From contig NZ_OZ075108.1 in assembly GCF_964186625.1 (NCBI RefSeq), positions 1,488,001-1,552,000 of the forward strand: a stretch of DNA of 64,000 bases. Reading direction: 5' to 3'. The translations under genes were made by a program, and so were the position numbers. This stretch comes from Asticcacaulis sp. MM231. Its GTDB lineage: Bacteria; Pseudomonadota; Alphaproteobacteria; Caulobacterales; Caulobacteraceae. This document shows, piece after piece, positions 19,779-27,904 of this stretch; position 1 is the stretch's first letter, and each line of letters starts with the position of its first letter. The notes below the pieces were generated by a model. That model had not been told where the DNA came from. It saw nothing but the letters and a program-made list of their open reading frames with translations, and did not search any database.

Positions 19779-21158
19779 ATGACCGCGCGTGTCCTGATCG
19801 TCGATGACATCGCCGCCAATGTGCGCCTGCTTCAGGCCAAGCTGGAGGCCGACTATTACGAGGTGCTGACCGCGCAGGACGGCCGCACCGCCATTGCCAA
19901 GGCGGCCAGCGAGCAGCCCGATATCATCCTGCTCGACGTCATGATGCCGGAAATCGACGGCTACGAGGTCTGCCGTCAGCTCAAGAATAATCCTGCTACC
20001 CAGCATATCCCGATCATCCTGATCACGGCGCTCGATGGCCGCGATGACCGCTTGTCGGGCCTGGAGGCCGGCGCTGACGATTTCCTCACCAAGCCGGTCG
20101 ATGACGTGATTCTGATGGCGCGTTTGCAGGCGCTGGTGCGTCTCAAGCAGATGGTCGATGACCTGCGCCAGCGCGAAGCCTCAAGCCGCCGAGCCGGGCT
20201 GGTCGATAACGATCTCCTGCAACGGCAGATTTCCGCTACCGGCAATGTGTTGATTCTCGATGACAATCCGCGTCAGGCCGAACGTCTGATGCTGCAACTG
20301 GGCGAAGATCACCGCTGCGCCTACGAGACCGATCCGGTGAACGCCATGAAGATCGCCGGCGGGCGCGTCGATCTGGTGGTGCTGAACCTGACCGCCAAGG
20401 CTTTCGATCCCCTGCGCTGGGTGGCGCAACTGCGTACCAACGAAGCGACGCGCCAACGCCCCGTCCTTGCCATCATCAATGCCGATGAGCGCAAGATCAT
20501 GTTCAAGGCGCTGGAACTGGGTGTCAATGACGTGGTGCCGCGCCCGATCGACATGCAGGAACTCCGCGCCCGCGCCAAGACCCAGATCCGCCGCAAGCGC
20601 TATGGCGATTTTTTACGCAACTCACTCGATCGCTCACTCGAAATGGCCGTCACCGATCCGCTGACCGGCCTGAACAACCGCCGTTTCCTCGATCACCAGC
20701 TCAGCATGGCCATGGCGCGCCATATCACGTCGAAGGATGCTGAGGCCGATATCGTGTCCCTGCTGATGCTCGATATCGACTTCTTCAAGCGCGTCAACGA
20801 CACCTACGGCCACGATGCCGGCGATGAGGTGATCCGCGAATTCGCCCGCCGTCTCAGCCTGAATGTCCGCGCCATCGACATGCCGTGCCGCTTCGGCGGT
20901 GAGGAGTTCGTGGTGCTGATGCCGGGCACCGATCAGGCCGATGCCGTCCATATCGCCGAGCGTGTGCGCTCCCAGGTGGCCGATACCCCGTTTGTGCTGG
21001 CCGATGGCCGCGAGCTGGCGGTGACGGTCTCGGTGGGGGTTGCGACCTCGCGCGGCGTGGGCGATGCACCCGAAAGCCTCCTCAAGCGCGCCGACGAGGG
21101 CGTCTACGAGGCCAAGCAGTCCGGACGTAATCGCGTGATTGTCCGATCGGCGGCGTAA
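19779..21158 (+). CDS. pleD: Diguanylate cyclase response regulator PleD
   Basis: 459 residues: receiver 1 (1-120, phosphoacceptor Asp53 in LLDVMMPE), a degenerate receiver 2 (about 150-275) whose expected Asp is Asn in VVLNLTAKAF, and a GGDEF domain (about 285-459). The active-site loop is GGEEF (373-377). The inhibitory c-di-GMP site RxxD is present as RAID (364-367), so product feedback is expected. In Caulobacter, PleD makes c-di-GMP during the swarmer-to-stalked transition and is phosphorylated by PleC/DivJ. It is probably in an operon with divK. Confidence 0.97.
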   Translation: MTARVLIVDDIAANVRLLQAKLEADYYEVLTAQDGRTAIAKAASEQPDIILLDVMMPEIDGYEVCRQLKNNPATQHIPIILITALDGRDDRLSGLEAGADDFLTKPVDDVILMARLQALVRLKQMVDDLRQREASSRRAGLVDNDLLQRQISATGNVLILDDNPRQAERLMLQLGEDHRCAYETDPVNAMKIAGGRVDLVVLNLTAKAFDPLRWVAQLRTNEATRQRPVLAIINADERKIMFKALELGVNDVVPRPIDMQELRARAKTQIRRKRYGDFLRNSLDRSLEMAVTDPLTGLNNRRFLDHQLSMAMARHITSKDAEADIVSLLMLDIDFFKRVNDTYGHDAGDEVIREFARRLSLNVRAIDMPCRFGGEEFVVLMPGTDQADAVHIAERVRSQVADTPFVLADGRELAVTVSVGVATSRGVGDAPESLLKRADEGVYEAKQSGRNRVIVRSAA

Positions 21159-21182
21159 GCTTGCGGACGGCCCCTTAAAGAG

Positions 21183-21414
21183 GACCACAGATCAGGCACG
21201 GATGCCGCTGCGCGGCGACACGGATAAAGACACGGATTTTATCGGTTGGATGGACTTCGTGTATCAACGAAGCTAGCTCGGTTTGCAACATTGGAATGAC
21301 GGCTTTGCCGTCAATAGCCGTAAATGACGGCATCGGTCGTATGAAAGATATCCTGAAATCCGTGCCTTCATCCGTGCAGATGCGCTTGGCATCATCCGTG
21401 CCTTATCCGTGGTC
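21183..21414. repeat. Long imperfect inverted repeat between pleD and rpmG
   Basis: Two arms of about 60 bases (21183-21242 and about 21353-21414) align as reverse complements with most positions matching. Each arm holds two copies of an ACGGAT-type core (CAGGCACGGATG and GACACGGATTTT in the left arm). The roughly 110-base centre has its own small hairpins, CTTCGT/ACGAAG near 21255-21271 and TGACGGC/GCCGTCA near 21297-21313. It fills most of the 378-base gap between pleD and rpmG. It looks like a dispersed structured repeat; no gene is seen in it. Confidence 0.7.
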
Positions 21415-21439
21415 AACCTTAAATCTCAAAATCCAGACG

Positions 21440-21482
21440 TAAAAAAGCCGCGCCGAGTATAGGGGGAACTCAGACGCGGCTT
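21440..21482 (-). terminator. Rho-independent terminator of rpmG
   Basis: On the minus strand AAGCCGCG pairs with CGCGGCTT, with an inner CTGAGT/ACTCGG pairing, followed by a run of six T. It lies 55 bases beyond the rpmG stop. Confidence 0.8.
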
Positions 21483-21536
21483 CCTTTAAGGTCCTTCGGC
21501 GGGGGGGTGCCAAAGGACAATCTCAAGAGGGCTTGA

Positions 21537-21704
21537 TTACTTAATCTTGCCTTCTTTGAATTCGACATGCTTGCGCACAACCGGATCGTACTTCTTCAGC
21601 ACCATCTTTTCGGTCTTCGTGCGGGCGTTCTTCTTCGTCACGTAGAAGAAGCCGGTGTCAGCCGTCGAGTTCAGACGGATCTTAATGGAGGCTGGCTTTG
21701 CCAT
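21537..21704 (-). CDS. rpmG: 50S ribosomal protein L33
   Basis: A 55-residue gene recovered by translating the minus strand from the ATG at 21704: it begins [20 protein letters not shown] and ends EFKEGKIK. The basic, short sequence with [18 protein letters not shown] and [11 protein letters not shown] is characteristic of bacterial L33. It lacks the CxxC zinc pairs of the other L33 type, as is usual in proteobacteria. It stands alone, with its own terminator downstream. Confidence 0.96.
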   Translation of the reverse strand: MAKPASIKIRLNSTADTGFFYVTKKNARTKTEKMVLKKYDPVVRKHVEFKEGKIK

Positions 21705-21917
21705 GACGTAAAGTCCTTAAGGTACGGGTGCGGACCAAAACATCAGTCATGGAGCGCAAATAAACGAGAGGGGCGGAAAATACTCAGGAACGGCGGGAAG
21801 TCAAGGACCGATCCGGCATAAAAAGCGTTTTTTCGCTGTAAGACGGGCATAGACGCATTTTTGCCCCGAAGGTCAAGCTATCTGCAACCTTCTACACGGA
21901 TTTCGGGACAAAACGCC

Positions 21918-22487
21918 ATGACGCATCACCTCGCCGCCGCTCTTATCTTCTCCGGACTGATTCTGGCGGTGCCCGCCCTGGCGGCAGAGCCGAAGGTGCC
22001 CTATCAGGTCGCTGAGGCGCTCAAGCTTCATGCCGACGCCGGCAAGAGCAACACGGCGTCCTCCGATCCGCTGACCGATATCACCCGCGTTGATCTGGTC
22101 GTGCGCCTGTCCTGCGCCGAGGCCAATTGCGATACGGCGTCGTTCGGCCTGTCGATGGATGGTGTGGCCAATGAGGCGGCGGCCCTGACCTTTGAGGTCG
22201 GGGGGGATGGCCGCCTGCAATCGACCCTGACCAAGGTGACGGGCAGCGGGCAGGACAGGGGGCAGACCTTCAAGGTGGCCCTGAAGCCCGATGAGAGCTT
22301 TGACCTGCGCATCCACTGGACCCGCAGCGATCGCGTCACCTTCGATCTTTATGGCCGCGATCCGGCCACGGGGTTCGATAGGATGGAAAGCCGCGATGTG
22401 CAGCTTTCGGACGGCGTCAAGCAGTTGTCGATGCGCGTCTCCGGCGGCGATCTGACCCTGCTCAAGCAGAGCTACAGCTTCCGCTGA
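21918..22487 (+). CDS. Exported protein of unknown function
   Basis: 189 residues from the ATG at 21918 (MTHHLAAALIFSGLIL), with a signal peptide ending near ALAAEPK. The mature part is about 165 residues, predicted mostly beta, with two cysteines close together (LSCAEANCDT) that may form a disulfide. I do not recognise a family. It ends just before a strong hairpin shared with the convergent rnr gene. Confidence 0.7.
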   Translation: MTHHLAAALIFSGLILAVPALAAEPKVPYQVAEALKLHADAGKSNTASSDPLTDITRVDLVVRLSCAEANCDTASFGLSMDGVANEAAALTFEVGGDGRLQSTLTKVTGSGQDRGQTFKVALKPDESFDLRIHWTRSDRVTFDLYGRDPATGFDRMESRDVQLSDGVKQLSMRVSGGDLTLLKQSYSFR

Positions 22488-22490
22488 GAG

Positions 22491-22524
22491 CCTATACCGC
22501 CCCACATGAGTGGGGCGGTATAGG
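22491..22524. terminator. Hairpin between convergent genes
   Basis: A perfect 14-base stem, CCTATACCGCCCCA paired with TGGGGCGGTATAGG around a 6-base loop. It lies between the stop of the exported protein gene and the stop of rnr and probably ends both transcripts. There is no strong U tract on either side. Confidence 0.65.
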
Positions 22525-22528
22525 CAAC

Positions 22529-24925
22529 CTAACGCTTCTTTTTCTTTTTGGCGTTCTTGACGCCTTGCGGAATGAACCCCTTGGGCCGGCCGCCGGTCTT
22601 CGGACCGGGCTTGCCGCTACGGGGCTGGAAGGCCTGACCGGTGCGGGCGCGCACGCCCAGACGGGCGCGCGGCGCGTTCGGATCGGCGGCTTCGGGTTCG
22701 CTCAGCATCTTGAAGACCAGCCCGCCGGTGATCGGCATGGCCTCCATCAGCTCGACTTCGATATTCGTGCCCAGACGCCAGCGCTGGCCGCTCCGTTCGC
22801 CGATCAGGGCGTGCTGCACATCATCATGGACGAAATAGTCATTGCCCAGCGACGACACCGGGATGATGCCATCGGCGCCGGTCTCGGTCAGCTTCACGAA
22901 CAGGCCAAAGCGCGTGACGCCGACGATGCGGCCCTGGAAGGTGGCGCCGACCTGATCCTGCAGGAAGGCGGCGATATAGCGCTCAATCGCCTCGCGCTCA
23001 GCCTTCATCGAGCGGCGCTCCGTCTCGGTGATGTGCTCGGCGGTATCCTTCAGGGTTTTGATCTCGTAATCCGTCAAACCGTCATCGCCCAGCTTGAGGG
23101 CGCGGATCAGGCCGCGGTGGACCACAAGGTCGGCATAGCGGCGGATCGGCGAGGTGAAGTGGGCGTAGTTATCAAGATTAAGCCCGAAGTGGCCGTAGTT
23201 CTCCGGCGAATAGTGCGCCTGCATCTGGGTGCGCAGCACCACCTCGTTGATGATCTCGGCGTGCGGACCGTCCTTCTGGCCATCGAGCAGGGCGTTGAAG
23301 CGCTCGGTGCGCGGCGGCTCGCCCTTGGTCCAGGGCAGGCCGAGCGTGGCGAGGAAGTCAGCCAGATTGCCGATCTTTTCCAGTGAGGGCGCTTCGTGGA
23401 CGCGGAAGATCAGCGGCGTCTTGTGTTTTTCCAGCGTTTCGGCGGCCGAGACATTGGCTTGAATCATCATCTCTTCGATGAGTTGCATGGCATCCAGGCT
23501 GACGCGCGGCTCGATCTTGATGACCTTGCCCTCGGCATCGAGCGTGATCTTGCGCTCCGGCGAGTTGATATGCAGGGGCTGGCGGATATTACGGCCGCGC
23601 GTCAGGCAGGCGTGCGCCTCCCACAGGGGCTTCAGCAGCGTATCGAGCAGCGGGCCGGTCTTGTCGTCCGGCGTGCCGTCGATGGCGGCCTGCGCCTGCT
23701 CGTAGCTCAGCTTGGCGGCCGAACGCATCAGCCCGCGCACGAAGCTGTGGCTGAGCTTCTTGCCGGCGGCGTTGAACACCATCCGCACGGCCAGGGTGGC
23801 GCGGTTCTCGCCTTCCTGCAAGCTACACAGGCCGGAGGAAAGGACATGCGGCAGCATGGGCTCGACGCGATCGGGGAAGTAGGTCGAATTGCCCTTGTCG
23901 CGCGCGTCCTTGTCGAGCGAAGACCCCGGCGTCACATAGTGCGCCACGTCGGCGATGGCGACCCAGACGACATAGCCGCCCGGATTGGCTTCGTCTTCGT
24001 CGCGGTGGGCGTAGACGGCGTCGTCGTGGTCTTTGGCGTCGGAGGGATCGATAGTGATGAAGGGCAGGTCGCGCAGGTCGGTGCGTTTGCCAAGGCCAGG
24101 CGCCTTGGCGGACTTCGCCTCAAGCTCGGTGTCGGCGTTGAATCCGATGGATAAGCCATGGCTGTGGATCGACATGATCGAAGCCACCTTTGGCTCATCC
24201 TCCTTGCCGATGACCTCGATCACCTTGGCGGGCTTGGGGCCATAACGCGTGATGCCGCCGACCGGCGCGGCCACCACCACGTCGCCGTCTTCCAGCGTAT
24301 CGAGGCCCTGACCGGTGAGGACGTAGTTTTCCTTAGTCTTGCGATTGACCGATTCCAGCCGAATTTCGCTGACGCCCTTGCGCTGGCGGCTGATCCGCAC
24401 CACGCCGACCACTTTGGGCGCGCCCTGATCGAGCACCTTGATCAGGTGTGCCACCCAGCCGTCGGAGGTCTTTTCGAAGCGCGCAAAGATACGGTCGCCG
24501 ATGGTCGGCGGCGTCTGGGCGACGGAGGCCTTGAGCGGGGCGAGGCGCGCCAGCGGCGGCTTGACCTTGTCCTTCTTCGTGTCTTCCGGCTTGCCCCACT
24601 GCACCCACAGTTCGCCGTCGATATCGCGCTCGACCACTTCGCAGACGCCGGTATCGGGCAGGGCGCCGATGGCGCCGAAGGTCTTGCGACCACGCTTGTC
24701 GAGCTGGCCGGCTTCGGAAAGATGCTTCAGGCGCTGGCGCAGCAGGCGGCGGTCGTCGCCCTTGAGACCGAATTGCTTGGCAAGATCGCCGACATCGAGT
24801 TCACGATTTGCGTCCAGCGCGTCGAGCAGGGTCTGATCGTCGGGCAGGCCCCTGGCGACTTTTACGATGGGAGATTTCGGTGGCTTGGCGGCGCGGGGCA
24901 CGCGGGGGAATTTGCTCATGGCCAT
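22529..24925 (-). CDS. rnr: Ribonuclease R
   Basis: 3'-to-5' exoribonuclease of the RNB family that degrades structured RNA. Order: N-terminal winged-helix/cold-shock part (about 20-230), RNB catalytic domain (about 260-600) with the metal-binding cluster ITIDPSDAKDHDDAVYA, then an S1 domain (about 640-730, GRIVGVTRFGLFVKL) and a basic lysine-rich tail (ending AKKKKKR). Length about 798. Two close ATGs (24925 and 24919, MAMSKFPRV) are both possible starts; neither has an obvious ribosome-binding site. The frame extends upstream with no support. Confidence 0.96.
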   Translation of the reverse strand: MAMSKFPRVPRAAKPPKSPIVKVARGLPDDQTLLDALDANRELDVGDLAKQFGLKGDDRRLLRQRLKHLSEAGQLDKRGRKTFGAIGALPDTGVCEVVERDIDGELWVQWGKPEDTKKDKVKPPLARLAPLKASVAQTPPTIGDRIFARFEKTSDGWVAHLIKVLDQGAPKVVGVVRISRQRKGVSEIRLESVNRKTKENYVLTGQGLDTLEDGDVVVAAPVGGITRYGPKPAKVIEVIGKEDEPKVASIMSIHSHGLSIGFNADTELEAKSAKAPGLGKRTDLRDLPFITIDPSDAKDHDDAVYAHRDEDEANPGGYVVWVAIADVAHYVTPGSSLDKDARDKGNSTYFPDRVEPMLPHVLSSGLCSLQEGENRATLAVRMVFNAAGKKLSHSFVRGLMRSAAKLSYEQAQAAIDGTPDDKTGPLLDTLLKPLWEAHACLTRGRNIRQPLHINSPERKITLDAEGKVIKIEPRVSLDAMQLIEEMMIQANVSAAETLEKHKTPLIFRVHEAPSLEKIGNLADFLATLGLPWTKGEPPRTERFNALLDGQKDGPHAEIINEVVLRTQMQAHYSPENYGHFGLNLDNYAHFTSPIRRYADLVVHRGLIRALKLGDDGLTDYEIKTLKDTAEHITETERRSMKAEREAIERYIAAFLQDQVGATFQGRIVGVTRFGLFVKLTETGADGIIPVSSLGNDYFVHDDVQHALIGERSGQRWRLGTNIEVELMEAMPITGGLVFKMLSEPEAADPNAPRARLGVRARTGQAFQPRSGKPGPKTGGRPKGFIPQGVKNAKKKKKR

Positions 24926-24974
24926 AATGTAAGGGAGTCTCGCGTTTGAGACCATCCCCCGAGGCACAAAATCC

Positions 24975-25445
24975 TTATGCGAAGGCAGAAGGGGCCTGAT
25001 CGGGTGGCAATTGCATCAGGGTGAACCAGTATTGTTCGATGCGCGCCACGATATCGTCATAGGTTTCGGTGGTGACCGGCTTGGTGATGTAGCCGTTGGC
25101 GTGGCGGTCATAGCTGCCGATCACGTCCTTGTCGGCGCTGGAGCTTGACAGGATAATGACAGGGATACGCTTGAAGTCAGGATCTGACTTCACCGTCTGG
25201 AGAAAATCCTGACCGTGCATGTGGGGGAGGTTGAGATCGAGCAGGATGATATCGGGACGCTTAGCGCCGGCGTGCTCACCTTCGCGGCGCAGGATGCTCA
25301 GGCCTTTTTCGCCGGTTTCCGCCACCACGATATCACTGGCGATATTGGCGCGCTTGAAGGCCCGGCGGGTCAGGACGGCGTCGCCCCGATTATCTTCGAC
25401 CAGCAAAACCTGCGGCGGGCGATCTCTGTCGGCGATATGTGTCAT
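24975..25445 (-). CDS. Rcp1-type single-domain response regulator (first of two)
   Basis: 156-residue stand-alone receiver starting at the ATG at 25445. Features: acidic pair in LLVEDNRGDA, phosphoacceptor Asp70 in ILLDLNLPHM, Ser/Thr in ILSSSSADKD and Lys in YITKPVT, with the C-terminal extension (IEQYWFTLMQLP) seen in the Rcp1 family that partners phytochrome-like kinases. It is divergent from the adjacent sensor kinase across 194 bases and resembles the second receiver at 27161. It is probably an output partner of that kinase. Confidence 0.92.
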   Translation of the reverse strand: MTHIADRDRPPQVLLVEDNRGDAVLTRRAFKRANIASDIVVAETGEKGLSILRREGEHAGAKRPDIILLDLNLPHMHGQDFLQTVKSDPDFKRIPVIILSSSSADKDVIGSYDRHANGYITKPVTTETYDDIVARIEQYWFTLMQLPPDQAPSAFA

Positions 25446-25639
25446 GTAGCGGGTCCATCGTAGCCATCCTGCCGTGATCACAGGTTCGGCTAATTTGTCC
25501 CTTTCCGCAAGCGGTTTCCTTCTAAGGAGCCGTTGTTAGTACGCGCAATCACCTGTCCGGTGTTTCGTTTGCTTTTTGACTCAATTCGCGCTTGTTAAGG
25601 GCAAAACGGACTCACCTTTGCCGGGAAGGACGACACGAC

Positions 25640-27139
25640 GTGGATCACGATATGAACGTCAACCAATTCATGCCGCATGGCTACTGCTTTCTGTGGCAGC
25701 CGGGTATTTTGTGGCTCCATGTCGTGTCAGATCTTGGGATTGTTCTGGCCTATTTCGGCATTCCCCTGGCGCTGATCTATTTTATCAGGAAACGCAAGGA
25801 TCTGCCGTTTCAGATGGTGTTCGCGCTGTTCGGCGCCTTCATCCTTTTGTGCGGCTTTTCGCACCTTCTTAATATATGGGTGCTGTGGCATCCGGACTAT
25901 TACTTCGAAGGCGTTATCAAGGCGCTGACCGCCATCGCCTCGATCGCCACCCTGGTCACCATTGTGCGCATGATGCCGAGGGCCCTGGCTCTGCCGAGCC
26001 CAAAGCAACTGGCCGACGCCAATGCCAGGCTTGAGGAACTTCACCGGCAAAGTGAGGAGAACAACCGTGCCGCCATGGGCGCCGTGGTCGATAACGTCCT
26101 CGATGGCGTGATCACGATTGATGAGAACGACCGCATTCAGAGCTTCAACGCCGCCTGTGAAAGCATTTTCGGTTATAGCGCCGAGGAAGTGCAGGGCAAG
26201 CCGATCAGCCTTTTGATGCCCGACCCGACCTATACCGAACACGACCGTTATATCGGCGATTATCTGAATACCGACACCACTGGCCGCGAGGTCAAGGCGC
26301 GGCGCAAGGACGGCGCGGAATTCCCGGCCGATCTGTCGGTCAGCGCCTTCGAGATCGACGGCAAGCAGCACTATACCGGTATCGTGCGCGACATCACCAA
26401 GGCCAAGCTGGCCGAGGACAGCCGCCAGAGACTGTTGCGCCGCCTGACCGATTCCAATACCGAACTGGAGCGCTTCGCCTATGTCGCCTCGCACGACATG
26501 CAGGAGCCTTTGCGCATGGTGCTCAATTTCAGCCAGATCGTCGCCAAGGACTATGCCGACAAGCTTGATGACGACGGGAAGGAATATCTCAAAATCATCG
26601 GCAATTCGGCGATGCGGATGCGCGACATGGTGCAGGACCTGCTCGAATATGCCCGCGTCGACAAGGAAGGCTTCCGCTGTTCCGATGTCGATATGCGCAC
26701 CGAACTGGTGCACGTGCTCGATAACCTGCGCGCCCTAACCAGGGAGAGCCTGGCGGTCATCACCTATGACACCCTGCCGCGTCTCAAGGGCAATGGCGTG
26801 CAACTGATGCGCCTGATGCAAAACCTCGTCACCAACGCCATCAAGTATCAAAAGCCGCGCCGCCTGCCTGTCATCCATATCGGCGTGGCGGACGAGGGGG
26901 ATATGTGGAGGTTTTCGGTGAAGGATAACGGCATGGGCATTGATGAGGCCTTTGTCGGCCAGATTTTCGAACCCTTCCGTCGCCTGCATAGCTGGGATGG
27001 CATCCAGGGTACGGGGCTGGGCCTCGCGGTCTGCCGCAAGATCGTAGAGAACCACGGCGGCCGCATCTGGGCGACATCGGAGCCGGACGTCGGTTCCACC
27101 TTTTTCTTTACGATCCCGAAAGACCTTAAGAGCGTATAA
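25640..27139 (+). CDS. Sensor histidine kinase with ethylene-receptor-like membrane domain
   Basis: 499 residues from a GTG at 25640 that sits 9-10 bases after AAGGA; the longer frame uses an unsupported TTG. Three membrane helices (about 25-115) align without gaps to the ethylene-binding domain of plant ETR1: Asp31, Tyr38, Ile41, Pro42, Cys71 and His75 correspond to ETR1 Asp25, Tyr32, Ile35, Pro36, Cys65 and His69. The Cys and His are the copper ligands there. A PAS domain (about 140-255), a dimerisation/phosphoacceptor helix with SHDMQEPLR (His285), and an ATPase domain with NLVTNAIKYQ and DNGMGID follow. The kinase part is of the phytochrome-like type that uses Rcp1 receivers. Ethylene sensing is inference. 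Confidence 0.9.
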   Translation: MDHDMNVNQFMPHGYCFLWQPGILWLHVVSDLGIVLAYFGIPLALIYFIRKRKDLPFQMVFALFGAFILLCGFSHLLNIWVLWHPDYYFEGVIKALTAIASIATLVTIVRMMPRALALPSPKQLADANARLEELHRQSEENNRAAMGAVVDNVLDGVITIDENDRIQSFNAACESIFGYSAEEVQGKPISLLMPDPTYTEHDRYIGDYLNTDTTGREVKARRKDGAEFPADLSVSAFEIDGKQHYTGIVRDITKAKLAEDSRQRLLRRLTDSNTELERFAYVASHDMQEPLRMVLNFSQIVAKDYADKLDDDGKEYLKIIGNSAMRMRDMVQDLLEYARVDKEGFRCSDVDMRTELVHVLDNLRALTRESLAVITYDTLPRLKGNGVQLMRLMQNLVTNAIKYQKPRRLPVIHIGVADEGDMWRFSVKDNGMGIDEAFVGQIFEPFRRLHSWDGIQGTGLGLAVCRKIVENHGGRIWATSEPDVGSTFFFTIPKDLKSV

Positions 27140-27160
27140 TCGTTCACAGGAGTGCAAAAC

Positions 27161-27616
27161 ATGGTCAATCTGCTTATCCGAGAAGGGCGCGCAGCGGAAA
27201 TCATGCTGGTGGAGGATAATCGCGGCGATGCCCTGCTGGCCTCACGCGCCTTTCGACAGGCCGAGATCGACAACAACCTGACCGTAGCGGAAACGGCCGA
27301 GACGGCCCTGTCGATGCTCAGGCGCGAGGGGGATTACGCCGGGATGCGTCTGCCGGATCTCATCCTGCTCGATCTCAACCTGCCAAAGATGAGCGGCAAG
27401 GAACTTCTTAGCCTTATAAAGAACGACGAGGGCTTGCGTCATATCCCGGTGATCATCCTGTCCAGTTCTGCCGCCGAGCTCGATATTGCCGGCAGCTATG
27501 GTCTTCACGCCAATGCCTATATCGTCAAGCCGCTCAATCTGGAGAACTTCACCGACGTCGTACGGTCGATCGAGCAGTTCTTCTTCATGCTGGCCGTTCT
27601 GCCGGGGGGCGATTGA
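27161..27616 (+). CDS. Rcp1-type single-domain response regulator (second of two)
   Basis: 151-residue receiver with Asp71 in LILLDLNLPKM, the acidic pair in LVEDNRGDAL and Lys in YIVKPLN, plus the Rcp1-like C-terminal extension (IEQFFFMLAVLP). I chose the ATG at 27161, preceded by AGGAG at 8 bases. It starts 21 bases after the kinase stop and is certainly in its operon. It has no output domain, so signalling must pass through protein contact or a phosphorelay. Confidence 0.93.
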   Translation: MVNLLIREGRAAEIMLVEDNRGDALLASRAFRQAEIDNNLTVAETAETALSMLRREGDYAGMRLPDLILLDLNLPKMSGKELLSLIKNDEGLRHIPVIILSSSAAELDIAGSYGLHANAYIVKPLNLENFTDVVRSIEQFFFMLAVLPGGD

Positions 27617-27904
27617 CGTAAGGTAATATAGTTACTTGCCATCTTCCTGCATTCAGTCGGCGATAACTTGCCTGCGGCTAATTTGTGACAGGCATGCAAA
27701 ATAAGTTGCCCCTTGACGTTGCGGAAATATTGCCATCTCGCCAGTAACATAACACTGTCGTGCTTGTGACGGTGTTTTTCATGCCGCCACACGACTTAAG
27801 GCTGGTCCGTAACGGTCACGGCATTACTTATTGCATCGCAATATGTGTCCGGCCGGGCGAAGCCTGGGTTGCCGCCATAACAAAAATAAAACTCGCAGGG
27901 TCCA

